DNA from: Terriglobia bacterium
GTDB taxonomy: Bacteria; Acidobacteriota; Terriglobia; Bryobacterales; UBA6623
Direction: 5' to 3'
Assembly: GCA_009838515.1 (NCBI GenBank)
Contig: VXRL01000065.1
Coordinates: forward strand, 107,972 to 171,971
Length of the DNA stretch: 64,000 nucleotides
The notes under the pieces were generated by a model. It saw nothing but the letters and a program-made list of their open reading frames with translations, ran no database searches and was not told the DNA's origin. Shown here one piece after another: positions 53,702 through 62,448 of the stretch. Each line of letters opens with the position of its first letter. Position 1 is the stretch's first letter. The translations under genes and the position numbers were made by a program.

Positions 53702-54895
53702 ATGAAGCGAATTCTGGACAAGATCCCGCGTCCGCCGGGGGCCCTGCCGGCCCGCGCCCAGACTTGGGTGCTGCTGGGATTGACCGGTGTGCTGGTGGTT
53801 GCGCTGCTGCTGTTTCCGGGTGATCCCGAGGTTCGGCCGTCCCAGGACGTGGCCGAGGTCGCCCTGCCGGGCCCTGCCCGCACGGGCACTCCCGTGGGCG
53901 TGCGATCAGCTGAGAGCGCCGCTCGCCGCATGCGCGAAGAGGCCGCTCGCGAGGCGGAGCAGCGGATGCGCAGCGAACTCGGCGTGCCCGCAAAACGCCC
54001 GGACGGCCTGCCTCATCCCCCAGCTCCGCTAGTGCAATCCGGTCCGGTCCACTCCGGCGGCCACGGCAACGCGGCCGGTCTTACCCCTGAAGAGCAGATC
54101 AGGCGCGAGGAGACGTTGCGGCGCTACCACTCCCTGAGCGCCGCACCGCTGGTGCTCAGCCATCGCGACGCGATGGCCTCCCAGGCCGGAAGTGTCACAG
54201 GCCCGGCGGGCGATTCGGGCGGGGCAGTGGAAGAGACCACGCCTGGGACGGTGCCGGGTCCGCCGGCCGTTGCGGAGGAAGCGGACCGTAGCGAGATCAT
54301 GCGCGAAGGCGAGTTTCTCGAGGCGGTCCTTACCAACAGGCTCAGCGGCGACTTTTCCGGCCCTGTGAACGCCATGGTGTCGGCCGACGTCTACGACCGC
54401 TCCGGCCAGCGACTGCTGATCCCGCGAGGAACGCGAGCGCTTGGCGAAGCCCTGCAGGTCGAAGCGTGGGAACAGTCGCGCTTGGCGGTGACGTTTCACC
54501 GCCTGATCCTGCCGGACGGGCGAGGCATCCGGCTCGATCAGAGCGCCGCTCTCAACCAGATCGGGGAGACCGGCCTGTTGGACTTGGTCGACCGACGCTA
54601 CCCGTCCGCCTTCCTGGCGGCCGGTGCGATCGGCGCCTTGGCCGGGCTTTCCAGTGCCGTCAGCCCGACGCAGGCGCTGGTGTCTCGGTTCGGAGCGGCC
54701 CGGCAATCAGTCGGCGCGGGCCTATCCCAGTCGGCCGAGCGCATGCTCGACCGGTACCTCAACCGCCTGCCCAAGCTGACCATCCGCGAGGGCCACCGCA
54801 TCCGCATCTACCTCACGGCCGACTTGACGGTGCGGCCGTATCACGACCCGCCCGGCCCGAGGGCCGGGCCTGCGTTCGAAGGAGAATCTCAATGA
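53702..54895 (+). CDS. trbI: VirB10/TrbI-type core-complex protein
   Basis: 397 residues. One N-terminal membrane helix (TWVLLGLTGVLVVALLLFPG) is followed by a long Pro/Ala/Glu-rich periplasmic linker and the conserved VirB10 domain (EGEFLEAVLTNRLSGDFSGP, VSADVYDRSGQRLLIPRGTR, LGEALQVEAWEQSRLAVTFH, RIYLTADLTVRPYHD). It spans both membranes and links energy from ATPases to the outer pore. Its stop overlaps the trbJ start (ATGA). A GC-rich inverted repeat (CCCGGCCC/GGGCCGGG at 54850-54868) near its end may affect message stability. Confidence 0.9.
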   Translation: MKRILDKIPRPPGALPARAQTWVLLGLTGVLVVALLLFPGDPEVRPSQDVAEVALPGPARTGTPVGVRSAESAARRMREEAAREAEQRMRSELGVPAKRPDGLPHPPAPLVQSGPVHSGGHGNAAGLTPEEQIRREETLRRYHSLSAAPLVLSHRDAMASQAGSVTGPAGDSGGAVEETTPGTVPGPPAVAEEADRSEIMREGEFLEAVLTNRLSGDFSGPVNAMVSADVYDRSGQRLLIPRGTRALGEALQVEAWEQSRLAVTFHRLILPDGRGIRLDQSAALNQIGETGLLDLVDRRYPSAFLAAGAIGALAGLSSAVSPTQALVSRFGAARQSVGAGLSQSAERMLDRYLNRLPKLTIREGHRIRIYLTADLTVRPYHDPPGPRAGPAFEGESQ

Positions 54896-55752
54896 CTCGC
54901 AAACTCGCAATCCTTTGCATCCTGCTGGTGGTGCTGGCCGCGCCGGCCACACCGTTCTGGGGCGGATTCTTCGCCGGAATCGGCAAGGCGGTCGGCAAGG
55001 CCATCGGCATCCCGCAGCTGGGCGGCGGACTCTCCGGCCTGATGCCCGTCACTATCAAGGCTGCCCGGCCGGTGATCGATGCCGCGAACAAGCGGCTCGG
55101 CGAACTACAGAATATCCGCGGCATGGCCAGGGGCACGCTCGAGCACTTTTCCGGCGCCGTCGGGACGCTGCGCGACCTGCAGAACCTGACGGACTTCCGG
55201 GCCCCCGCCACGCGCTGGTTGCGCAGCGCCACGGCGGACCGCTTCGGCACCTCCGGCGGATGGGCTGACGCGATCAACGGCGACTCCCCGTCCGGCGACG
55301 TCGTCGACGCCTACGGCCGCGCTTCGGCGCCGGTTCCGGACTGGAGCGGTGCCATGCTCTCGCTGGACACAGAGCTGCAGGCGGGGGTGCGTCGGGAGCA
55401 CGCCTCATTGGAAATCGCCGATGCGGCTGCCGTGCGCTCGCTGGCCGTCTTGGGCGAGGCGCGGCGCTTGGCCGCGGAGCGGCGCACTGCCCATGACAAC
55501 CTCGAGCGGGCGGTGCTCGACGCGAGCAACAGCTCGCAGTCCATGCCGGCGCTGTTGGGCAAGCTGACGGTCGGGCAAGTGCGCCAGCTGAGCAGCGTCG
55601 AGCAGACCAACCAGCTTCTCGACGCCTTGCTGGAGACCGAACTCGCCACCTCGAAACGCGAGCGCGACCGGCTGGCCCGCTCCATGGATTCCGCCGCCGA
55701 CTACAGCGAACTGGTCGCCGCCCAGCCTTTGCCGCAATGGCGCATGCCCTGA
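54892..55752 (+). CDS. trbJ: TrbJ/VirB5-like conjugation protein
   Basis: 286 residues with ribosome site GAAGGAG. A signal peptide (AILCILLVVLAAPATPFWGG) is followed by mostly helical sequence, including a long C-terminal coiled coil (LLDALLETELATSKRERDRL), as in TrbJ and VirB5 minor pilins. Position between virB10 and virB6 supports the call; sequence similarity to known TrbJ is weak. It overlaps trbL by 16 bases. Confidence 0.65.
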   Translation: MTRKLAILCILLVVLAAPATPFWGGFFAGIGKAVGKAIGIPQLGGGLSGLMPVTIKAARPVIDAANKRLGELQNIRGMARGTLEHFSGAVGTLRDLQNLTDFRAPATRWLRSATADRFGTSGGWADAINGDSPSGDVVDAYGRASAPVPDWSGAMLSLDTELQAGVRREHASLEIADAAAVRSLAVLGEARRLAAERRTAHDNLERAVLDASNSSQSMPALLGKLTVGQVRQLSSVEQTNQLLDALLETELATSKRERDRLARSMDSAADYSELVAAQPLPQWRMP

Positions 55753-56663
55753 GTTGGGCGCAGGGGAGTCTGAGAGTGCAACTGCTGCCTACGCCTGCGC
55801 CGGTCCCGCCGACCGACCCGAGCGAATTCCCGCTGCTGTGGGCTTTTGCCGCCATCGACGCAGCGATCACAGATCTCGCTCCGCTGTTCGTCGGCGAGGG
55901 ACTGCTGCTGTTCCGAGCCCTGGCGACCCTGTCGATCGCGTGGTTCGGGATCCAAACCGCCCTGTCCGGACAAGGCGTGCAGTGGGGCCGCCTGCTGCCG
56001 CTGGTGCTGGCGATGTCGTTCAGCCTGGCGATGCTGCGCTTCTACATCGTCGACGCGCCCGGCCTCGGCATGCCGGTCTCGACGCTGCCCATTCGCGCGG
56101 CGGACTTCTACTCGCAGCGCATCGACGGCTTCATCAGCTGGAACTTCGCCCGATCCTTCCACGAGGGCTGGACGGAGCTGACTTCGTGGAGCTTCTTCGA
56201 TTTCTTCATGGGAGCCGGATCGCTGATCTGGACGTTCGTGATCTTGCTGTTCAACACGGCCTGCACGGCCCTGCTGATCGCCTCCATCGCCGCCGGCCGG
56301 GTGGCCGCCGGCGCTTGCGTGGTGCTGGGGCCCTTGTTCATCCCGTGGCTGTTCGTGCCGCGGATGGACTTCCTGTTCTGGGGCTGGCTGCGCTCGTACC
56401 TGCAGTTCTCGTTCTACACGGCAGTGGGCTGGACGTTCCTGGCTCTGTGCACCTTCATGCTCGACGGCATGTGGCAGTCGGTGCCCTCCGGACTCAGCGC
56501 CAAGGTCACTTGGTTCTTCTATTCGGCGGCGGTGTTGCTGGTGGCCGTGCTGTCGATGTTCAAGGTGCACGCCCTGACCAACGCCATCTTCCACGGCGGC
56601 GGCAGCTTCACCAGCGGTGCCGCCTCGGTGGTCTCTTCGGCCGCTCGCCGCGTCGGTCTGTAA
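55737..56663 (+). CDS. trbL: VirB6/TrbL-type polytopic membrane protein
   Basis: 308 residues with about six membrane segments, e.g. LLLFRALATLSIAWFGIQTA, WTFVILLFNTACTALLIASI, ACVVLGPLFIPWLFVPRM and KVTWFFYSAAVLLVAVLSMF. The pattern and the W-rich central loop (FISWNFARSFHEGWTELTSW) match the VirB6/TrbL family, which forms part of the inner-membrane channel. It starts inside trbJ and is followed by virB8 after 12 bases. Confidence 0.87.
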   Translation: MAHALSWAQGSLRVQLLPTPAPVPPTDPSEFPLLWAFAAIDAAITDLAPLFVGEGLLLFRALATLSIAWFGIQTALSGQGVQWGRLLPLVLAMSFSLAMLRFYIVDAPGLGMPVSTLPIRAADFYSQRIDGFISWNFARSFHEGWTELTSWSFFDFFMGAGSLIWTFVILLFNTACTALLIASIAAGRVAAGACVVLGPLFIPWLFVPRMDFLFWGWLRSYLQFSFYTAVGWTFLALCTFMLDGMWQSVPSGLSAKVTWFFYSAAVLLVAVLSMFKVHALTNAIFHGGGSFTSGAASVVSSAARRVGL

Positions 56664-56675
56664 AGGGGGAATTTC

Positions 56676-57326
56676 GTGAAGACCCACGAAGCATATGCAG
56701 AGATCTGGGCGGAAATACTGTCCACCAATCGCTATCTGAAGGTTGCCTTGGGAGTGCTGGCGCTGCTGTGTGTCGGACTGTTGCTGCTGTGCTGGCGCAC
56801 GTTCGATCGCTTCGAGCACCTGTCTCCGCTGGTGGTGCGCATCGACGAGGTCGGGCGTGCCGAGGCGGTCCGCTACGAGGCCGCGGCATACGTTCCCGAT
56901 GTTGCCAAGCCCGAGGTGAAGTACTTCCTGAGGCGTTTCGTCGTGCTGCATCGCGAACGCCGTCGCGATGCGGTGCTCGATTCGTGGCAGCGCTCGCTGC
57001 TGTTCTTGGACGGCGCGCTGGGCCGGCGGCTGATGCAGGAGCAGGAAGACAGCGGGGAACTCGTGCGGTTTCTCGGTGGCGAGGGGCCTGAGATCGAGAT
57101 TGCGATCGACGCGGTGCAGGTGCAGCCGTCGCGCGAAGAGCCTTACCAAGCGCGGGTCGACTTCAGCGAGACGCCGCGCGGTCTCGGCGGTCGAGCGAGC
57201 GGCGTGCGGCGCTGGACATCGGAGTTCGAATTCCGGTTCCTGGAGAAGCCGCCGCGCGAGCTGCTGGCGGTCAATCCCCTCGGCCTCTCGATTACCTATT
57301 TCCGCAGCGACCGCATCGAGGACTGA
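56676..57326 (+). CDS. trbF: VirB8/TrbF-type inner-membrane assembly factor
   Basis: 216 residues from a GTG at 56676 (GGGGGAA upstream). A short cytosolic tail (KTHEAYAEIWAEILSTNRYL) and one membrane helix (VALGVLALLCVGLLLLCW) precede a periplasmic NTF2-like VirB8 domain (VVRIDEVGRAEAVRYEAAAY, EVKYFLRRFVVLHRERRRDA) and a C-terminal strand WTSEFEFRFLEKPPRELL...NPLGLSITYF. It nucleates the secretion channel. Confidence 0.88.
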   Translation: MKTHEAYAEIWAEILSTNRYLKVALGVLALLCVGLLLLCWRTFDRFEHLSPLVVRIDEVGRAEAVRYEAAAYVPDVAKPEVKYFLRRFVVLHRERRRDAVLDSWQRSLLFLDGALGRRLMQEQEDSGELVRFLGGEGPEIEIAIDAVQVQPSREEPYQARVDFSETPRGLGGRASGVRRWTSEFEFRFLEKPPRELLAVNPLGLSITYFRSDRIED

Positions 57327-57329
57327 GCC

Positions 57330-57638
57330 GTGGCGCGGATCGCTTTCGGGCTGACGCTGGCGATCGGCGGCGCGGCGGCCTGGCTGGCGCTGGACGAGCT
57401 TGCCTACTTGGCGCCGTACCGGAACGAGCTGTTGCGTGACTACGGCTGGGTCATCGCGGCCTACGTTCTCGCGCTGGCCTTCGACCTGTTCGCCCTGCTG
57501 TATCTGACCTGTCGGCGGCTCGGGCTCGGCGATGCGGGCCGCAAGCTGCGGCGCTTGGATGGCGAGGTGCGGCGCGGCAAGACGTTTGACGCCGAGCTGG
57601 CGCAGCGCCTGCGCCAGCAAGAGGAGGGGCAAGCATGA
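57330..57638 (+). CDS. Small membrane protein of the conjugation operon
   Basis: 102 residues from a GTG at 57330. Two membrane helices (IAFGLTLAIGGAAAWLALDE and YGWVIAAYVLALAFDLFALL) and a charged C-terminal tail rich in Arg/Glu (GRKLRRLDGEVRRGKTFDAE). No family recognised. Three bases after virB8 and overlapping the next start, so it is a standard operon member and may be a channel accessory or an entry-exclusion-type protein. Confidence 0.7.
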   Translation: MARIAFGLTLAIGGAAAWLALDELAYLAPYRNELLRDYGWVIAAYVLALAFDLFALLYLTCRRLGLGDAGRKLRRLDGEVRRGKTFDAELAQRLRQQEEGQA

Positions 57639-58534
57639 TCAGATACATAGACGAGCGCGAACTCGGGCGCGACGAAGCGGCACCCGAAGCCGGCCGTGAG
57701 CGGCTTGATCGTCTCGACATTCCGCCTGTCCGAGAACTGCCGGATCCGGTTCGGAGAGACATCGGCAGGCAGGTCCTGCGCGAAACGCTGGGTGGCGGAC
57801 GCGGAAGGCGCCGGCGAGCGCTGGCGCAGTGGGGTCGCCATCGGCTGGCCGCCGATAGCGTGGAGGCCCTGCGGACGGCGGGGATCTTCGGAACCGTCGA
57901 ACTGTCGGATCTGGCGGAGCTGTTCGACTCGGCCAAGCGCGCCAAGCGCACGTTCCAGGAGTTGGAGCGAGACGGGCTGTGGCGCGTCGAGCGCTTCCAG
58001 CGCGGAGGGCGTCGGATCGACGCAGTGTCGCTTAGCGGCCGCGGCCGGCAATTGCTGGAGCGCACCATTGATCCCCGCGAAAGGGGCGACGAAGGGCCTC
58101 AGGCCTACCTGTCCGGCCCCGCCCGTGCCGCACAAGTCTTGCACGACACAGCGGTCTACCGAGCGGCCCGGTGCGAATTGCGGCGCCTCGCGGCTGAGGG
58201 CGCCGAAGTGCGGCGCGTCCGCACGGAACGCCAGCTGCAGCGCATCGCCTTGCGTCGCATGGACGCCGGCAGGCGCAGCGGGGAAGACGACAGGGAGGCT
58301 CGCCAGGCGGCCGCTGGCCAGCTACAGCTCGCGGTCATCGATGGCAGGCTGTCATTTCCCGATGTGCGTATCGAATGGGAGCGTCCCGCTGCGGTCGGCG
58401 AGGCGGGCTTCGTGGACATCGAGGTCACTACCGCGGATTACAGGCAGAGCAGCCTGTTGGCAAAGGCGGTGGCTGGCTACCAGGTCTACCGGATGGCGGC
58501 GGACGGGCGGGTGAGCCGTCAGGAGACTGGGTAG
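57635..58534 (+). CDS. Winged-helix mobilisation protein (Replic_Relax-like)
   Basis: 299 residues. The middle (LAELFDSAKRAKRTFQELER, DGLWRVERFQRGGRRIDAVS) is a winged-helix DNA-binding domain. The C-terminal part (SFPDVRIEWERPAAVGEAGF, VDIEVTTADYRQSSLLAKAV) resembles the nuclease-like domain of replication-relaxation family proteins on conjugative elements. Very rich in Arg and Glu, as expected for a DNA-binding protein. It could act in relaxosome assembly at oriT; I see no HUH relaxase motif in it. Overlaps both neighbours. Confidence 0.55.
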   Translation: MIRYIDERELGRDEAAPEAGRERLDRLDIPPVRELPDPVRRDIGRQVLRETLGGGRGRRRRALAQWGRHRLAADSVEALRTAGIFGTVELSDLAELFDSAKRAKRTFQELERDGLWRVERFQRGGRRIDAVSLSGRGRQLLERTIDPRERGDEGPQAYLSGPARAAQVLHDTAVYRAARCELRRLAAEGAEVRRVRTERQLQRIALRRMDAGRRSGEDDREARQAAAGQLQLAVIDGRLSFPDVRIEWERPAAVGEAGFVDIEVTTADYRQSSLLAKAVAGYQVYRMAADGRVSRQETG

Positions 58535-59565
58535 TGGCCCGGGACGATACAGGGCGGGTGTCGGCCGCGGGCACCGATACCAAGGAGTTGGACACGGCGA
58601 TCGCCGCGGACTTCTTTCGGAGAGCGAAACGCGTGGAGGCGCTTGGCTACCGCTCGGCGGACGCGGAATTCCTGACCGCGGTCGCGTTGCTGGGGGGCTT
58701 CTTCGTGCGGCGGCAGTATCGGGCGTTCAGCGGCGTGGGCGCGGGCAGCGCGGAGGTCCGGCTGGTAGGCCGGGCCATGACCAACGGGCATGTCCGGGTC
58801 AATGGTCGCACGCCCGCGCTGTACCGGCTGTGCGGAGCGTCCCTGTTCGGAGCGGTGGGTTGCGACGATCCCGGCTCGGGGGCCGGGCGGGCACGGCGCG
58901 TGGCGAAGCAACGGCTGCTGGTCTTGGACTACTGGATCGCCCATATCGGCGAAGGGCGGTTTCTGCTCACCGCTGCGCACAAGGCGGCCTATTTCGCGTC
59001 GCTCGGGATCGGCGAGGATTGCTTCCCGGCGGCGGCGGGGAATCGTCAGACCGGGCGCAGGTTCTTTCCCGAAGGATTTCCGATCGGCGCCTCGGGCCCG
59101 GGCAGCGAGTCCGCGCGGTTCACGTATGCGCACGCTGGATCGAGCGCCCACGGCATGGAGCGGCACCTGGCAAGCCACGAGCCCCTGGCTGCGGCACTGG
59201 CGCAGCGCGGCATCGCGTGCGAGTGGGTGGTGCTGGCAGACACCGAGGCGCAGTTTGCGCGCCTCCGGGACGCTTGGCGTCGCTGGCGGGCGCGGGCGGA
59301 GCGGGACTGGTCCGAGGGAGAGTACTTCGAGTTGCGCCGGCTGGTGGACAAGCGGCGTTGGCAGCAACTCTCCAGAGAGAATGTCGAGCGCTATGCGTAC
59401 CTCAGCAATCTTCACGGCACTGCCGCTGCCGAGCAGCGCTATCGCGCGTGGGCGCGCGACGGCGCGCAGCCGCGCAATCCGGGCGGTGACTTTGCGGCGT
59501 CGTGCAGATACCGCGAAGTCCTGATGGAATTCGACTACGCGGCAGCTGATGCCGCCAGCCGCTAG
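58534..59565 (+). CDS. Unknown protein of the mobilisation module
   Basis: 343 residues from a GTG at 58534, overlapping the preceding stop by one base. No family recognised. It has a likely winged-helix N-terminus (AADFFRRAKRVEALGYRSAD, AEFLTAVALLGGFFVRRQYR) and a middle with RLLVLDYWIAHIGEGRFLLT; several Arg/Trp-rich stretches (RLRDAWRRWRARAERDWSEG). No membrane segments. Wedged between the Replic_Relax-like gene and virD4, so DNA processing at the transfer origin is a fair guess but is not shown. Confidence 0.6.
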   Translation: MARDDTGRVSAAGTDTKELDTAIAADFFRRAKRVEALGYRSADAEFLTAVALLGGFFVRRQYRAFSGVGAGSAEVRLVGRAMTNGHVRVNGRTPALYRLCGASLFGAVGCDDPGSGAGRARRVAKQRLLVLDYWIAHIGEGRFLLTAAHKAAYFASLGIGEDCFPAAAGNRQTGRRFFPEGFPIGASGPGSESARFTYAHAGSSAHGMERHLASHEPLAAALAQRGIACEWVVLADTEAQFARLRDAWRRWRARAERDWSEGEYFELRRLVDKRRWQQLSRENVERYAYLSNLHGTAAAEQRYRAWARDGAQPRNPGGDFAASCRYREVLMEFDYAAADAASR

Positions 59566-59621
59566 GTGTTGCAGGCTTTCCCGCGCCTCGTGCGCGGCAG
59601 TCAGTGGGATCGATCACGACG

Positions 59622-61571
59622 ATGAGCTTGACTCCGCTACTGGGCGGCATCGCCGCCATGCTGGGCCTGGCGGCCTGGGCCTGGCTCTGGCCTTGGCCGG
59701 CGCACGACCCGGCGCTGGCGTTGGTCACGGTCCGATCTGCTGTTGCCGCCGTGCTGTTGCGCTGGGGGTACGCAGCCTGCTGGATCTTGACTCCGTACTT
59801 CTTGGTGCTGCTCGGCGCGACGGTCGGAGGCCTGCTGCTGGAGCGGCGCGGCCGCAAGCCCGCGGCGGTACCGCTTCCGCCCTGGCCGCACGGTGACGAT
59901 CCACAGATCGTCATCGGGGAAGTCCACCGCCGCACCCAGCCGGGGCAGGGCGAGCGTCCGGGCTGGCTGGCCATCGGGCGGCGCGGGCTCTACGCCGGAA
60001 CGGCGGTCTTCGGAGCTGTCGGCTCGGGAAAGACGTCGTGCTGCATGTATCCGTTCGCCAGGCAAGTGCTGGGCTGGCACGCCGACCGGGATGAATTGCG
60101 GCCCGGCGGGCTGGTGCTGGAAGTGAAGGGCGACTTCTGCCACCAGGTCCGGCGCATCCTGCGCGACCACGGCCGGGCCGACGACTATGTCGAGCTGGGC
60201 CTGGACGGGGATTGGTGCTACAACCCGCTGCAATGCGACCTGGACGCCTATTCGCTGGCCTACCAGATCGCAACCTTGCTGAACCAGCTCTTCGGCAAGG
60301 GCAAGGAGCCCTTCTGGCAGCAGGCTTATACGAACTTGGTCAAGTTCGTGATCTTGCTGTTCCGCGTTTGCGATGGCTACGTGACGTTGCAAGACGTATA
60401 TCGCACAGCCTTGGACGACGCATCGCTGCGGCGCAAGATCGACGAGGCCCGCGAACGGCTCGATTTCGCTGCAGAGGCCCGGCTCGACGTCGAGCAGTAC
60501 AGCAAGCACGAGCCGACGCTGCCGGACCGGCAATGGGAGTACGAAGAGAGCACTGGCGAATGGTACGTACAGGCCGATCCCAAGCTGCTGGAAGTGTTCG
60601 AGGAGCGCAAGGTCAAGTTCGAGCTGAGGGAGCCGGAACCGGCGGATTCCGACCAGCGGCAGTTGCAGACGGTGGTGACGTGGTACCAGAACGACTGGAG
60701 CCAGCTCGACACGCGCCTGCGCAGCTCGATCACCGAGGGCGTGAGCGTGTTTCTGTCGCTGTTCGACCAGCCGGAGGTAGCCGACGTGTTCTGCCCGCCG
60801 CGGCACGTCTACAGCGGGGGCGACCCGCACCGCGGGCGCTGGGCACTTCCGCCGCTGGCGGAGGCGCTGGAGGAGGGCAAGGTGGTGGCCCTGAATCTGC
60901 CCATCGGCGCGAATCCCGCGCTGGGCCGGGCGATCGGCGTGATGCTCAAGCAGGATTTCCAGAGGTCGGTGCTGGGCCGTATCCCGCGGATGGCGGAAGA
61001 TCCGCAACGGGCTTGGCGTGACATCGCCTTCATTTGCGACGAGTACCAGCATTTCGCCACGGTCGGGGAGAGCGACCCGGGCGGGGACGAGAAGTTCTTC
61101 AGCCTGTCGCGCCAGGCGCGCTTGGTGGCGCTGGTGGCGACGCAGTCGGTCAGCTCGCTGCGCTCGGCGATGCCGGGGGAGTCTTGGAGGACGCTGCTGC
61201 AGACGTTCCGGACACGCGTCTTCCTGACCTTGGCTGACGAGGCTTCCTGCAAGCAGGCGTCGGAAGCCTGCGGGCAGGTCGAGCGGCTCAAGGAGCAGTA
61301 CTCGATCTCGGAGTCTTCGCAGTCCGGAGTCGGATTGCTGAGCGGACGGGCCGGGGGAGGCAAGGGCACGTTCGGAGTAACCAAGTCGTACTCGCTGCGG
61401 CGGGAGCCGGTGTTCCAGCCATCGGCATTCGCGGAATTGCGCAACGCGCAGGCGATTGTGGCGGCCTACGACGGGCGCAACCCCTTGCCGCCTACGTATT
61501 GCTATCTCAAGCCGTGGTATCTGCCCGTCGGGCTTGGTTACTTTGAGGCGGTAGACGATGGGAAGCTCTAG
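59622..61571 (+). CDS. traG: VirD4/TraG-type coupling ATPase
   Basis: 649 residues from the ATG at 59622. Two N-terminal membrane helices (LTPLLGGIAAMLGLAAWAWL, RWGYAACWILTPYFLVLLGA) precede the ATPase with Walker A VFGAVGSGKTSCCMYPFA (about 60008-60060), GGLVLEVKGDFCHQVRRIL, Walker B WRDIAFICDEYQHFATVG (61013-61066) and ATQSVSSLRSAMPGESWR. It recruits the relaxase-DNA complex to the channel. Last gene of the operon. Long antisense frames overlapping it are codon-bias shadows. Confidence 0.92.
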   Translation: MSLTPLLGGIAAMLGLAAWAWLWPWPAHDPALALVTVRSAVAAVLLRWGYAACWILTPYFLVLLGATVGGLLLERRGRKPAAVPLPPWPHGDDPQIVIGEVHRRTQPGQGERPGWLAIGRRGLYAGTAVFGAVGSGKTSCCMYPFARQVLGWHADRDELRPGGLVLEVKGDFCHQVRRILRDHGRADDYVELGLDGDWCYNPLQCDLDAYSLAYQIATLLNQLFGKGKEPFWQQAYTNLVKFVILLFRVCDGYVTLQDVYRTALDDASLRRKIDEARERLDFAAEARLDVEQYSKHEPTLPDRQWEYEESTGEWYVQADPKLLEVFEERKVKFELREPEPADSDQRQLQTVVTWYQNDWSQLDTRLRSSITEGVSVFLSLFDQPEVADVFCPPRHVYSGGDPHRGRWALPPLAEALEEGKVVALNLPIGANPALGRAIGVMLKQDFQRSVLGRIPRMAEDPQRAWRDIAFICDEYQHFATVGESDPGGDEKFFSLSRQARLVALVATQSVSSLRSAMPGESWRTLLQTFRTRVFLTLADEASCKQASEACGQVERLKEQYSISESSQSGVGLLSGRAGGGKGTFGVTKSYSLRREPVFQPSAFAELRNAQAIVAAYDGRNPLPPTYCYLKPWYLPVGLGYFEAVDDGKL

Positions 61572-61993
61572 AGAGTGAGGTGAGCCGGCTGGTTTCGTCG
61601 TGTGCGAACTCGGAACTGAGACCACTAGACATCGTCCATCGAAGGAGTCCTGATGCCCCCGAAGCCAATGAAGCCAATGAAATCGTCGCCGTTCTTCGTG
61701 ACAAGCATGGAAACGCGAGAGACCAGCATCAGCGCCACGACGTTGGCGTCGTGACGACGCGGGCTTCGCGGGTCGAGGTTCCTAGCGAGTTCATGCAAGT
61801 GCAGCGCAACCGGCTCGGGCCCCACCAAGAGCGGTACAGGTCAACCTTTCGAAATTCAAACAGTCAGTGTGCGTCAGATTTCCGGAATTTCACATGCAAG
61901 GGGCCGGAACCCGCAGTTCGGATCGGTTGAGAGAATCAGATCGGCTAGGCACAGCACTGAGCCGCAACGACGATACAGGCGTCCGGAAGAGGT
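61572..61993. other. End of conjugation operon; intergenic DNA
   Basis: No intact gene. It contains a PIN-toxin relic (61625-61828, minus strand). A 9-base tandem (GAAGCCAAT twice, 61660-61678) lies inside the relic. I see no convincing terminator or attachment site for the mobile element. Confidence 0.35.
61625..61828 (-). pseudogene. Relic of a PIN-domain toxin C-terminus
   Basis: The frame reads RSPRRHDANVVALMLVSRVS then MLVTKNGDDFIGFIGF. The D..VVA.ML.SR...LVT.N..DF pattern is the end of VapC-like PIN proteins. The first two-thirds of the fold are not recognisable upstream, so it is inactive. The GFIGFIGF stretch comes from the small tandem repeat. Confidence 0.42.
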
Positions 61994-62431
61994 TTAGGCG
62001 GCCTTGCCGACCGTCACAGCGGCCTGCTTCCCCAGTCGACGTAAGGCGCGGTCGATGGCGCCTGCTTTGGTGGCATGGCCCGGATCCAGCATGCGCCGCA
62101 CTTCGCTCTCCGCGACGTCAAGGTTCCGGGCAAGACGACGTCGTGAAATCCCAGCTTGCTGCCAGGCCTCATACAGGGCCGCCTTCAGCGCAATCTGTAC
62201 GGGAGGAACAATCAGGGGTCTACGCTTGCTCGGACGCGATGGCTGGGGCAAGTCCTTGCCCTCCCGCATCGTAGCGGCGATCAGCTCCCGAAGTAGGTCG
62301 CTAGCTTCGGCCAAGGCCTCATCAAGGGTCGCACCGTCAGTCGCACCCCATCCGAAGTCTGGGAATACGACGACATAGCGACCATCGTCGTCGCGTTCGA
62401 CCTCGGCAGGGTAGGTGTAGGTGTCAGGCAT
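61994..62431 (-). CDS. hicB: HicB antitoxin with C-terminal helix-turn-helix
   Basis: 145 residues. N-terminal HicB fold (TYPAEVERDDDGRYVVVFPD, FGWGATDGATLDEALAEASD) and a C-terminal HTH (GISRRRLARNLDVAESEVRR) that probably binds the operon promoter. It would neutralise the HicA protein encoded 17 bases upstream. Both HicB motifs (partly degenerate RNase H fold, 'G.T..EAL') are clear and the gene looks intact. It is unrelated in detail to the hicB at 42135. Confidence 0.88.
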   Translation of the reverse strand: MPDTYTYPAEVERDDDGRYVVVFPDFGWGATDGATLDEALAEASDLLRELIAATMREGKDLPQPSRPSKRRPLIVPPVQIALKAALYEAWQQAGISRRRLARNLDVAESEVRRMLDPGHATKAGAIDRALRRLGKQAAVTVGKAA

Positions 62432-62448
62432 GGGCTCGATCTGTCAGG

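Noticed and set aside
54850..54868. GC-rich hairpin as a terminator within the trb operon
   Set aside because: It lies inside the end of trbI, has a very short loop and no U-tract, and downstream genes overlap translationally.
55701..57632. A 643-residue minus-strand ORF across the conjugation genes
   Set aside because: It is antisense to trbL and trbF and consists of biased Gln/Arg/His-rich sequence from GC-rich codon usage.
59637..61625. A 662-residue minus-strand ORF opposite traG
   Set aside because: The plus strand has intact VirD4 Walker motifs; the antisense frame is a compositional shadow.
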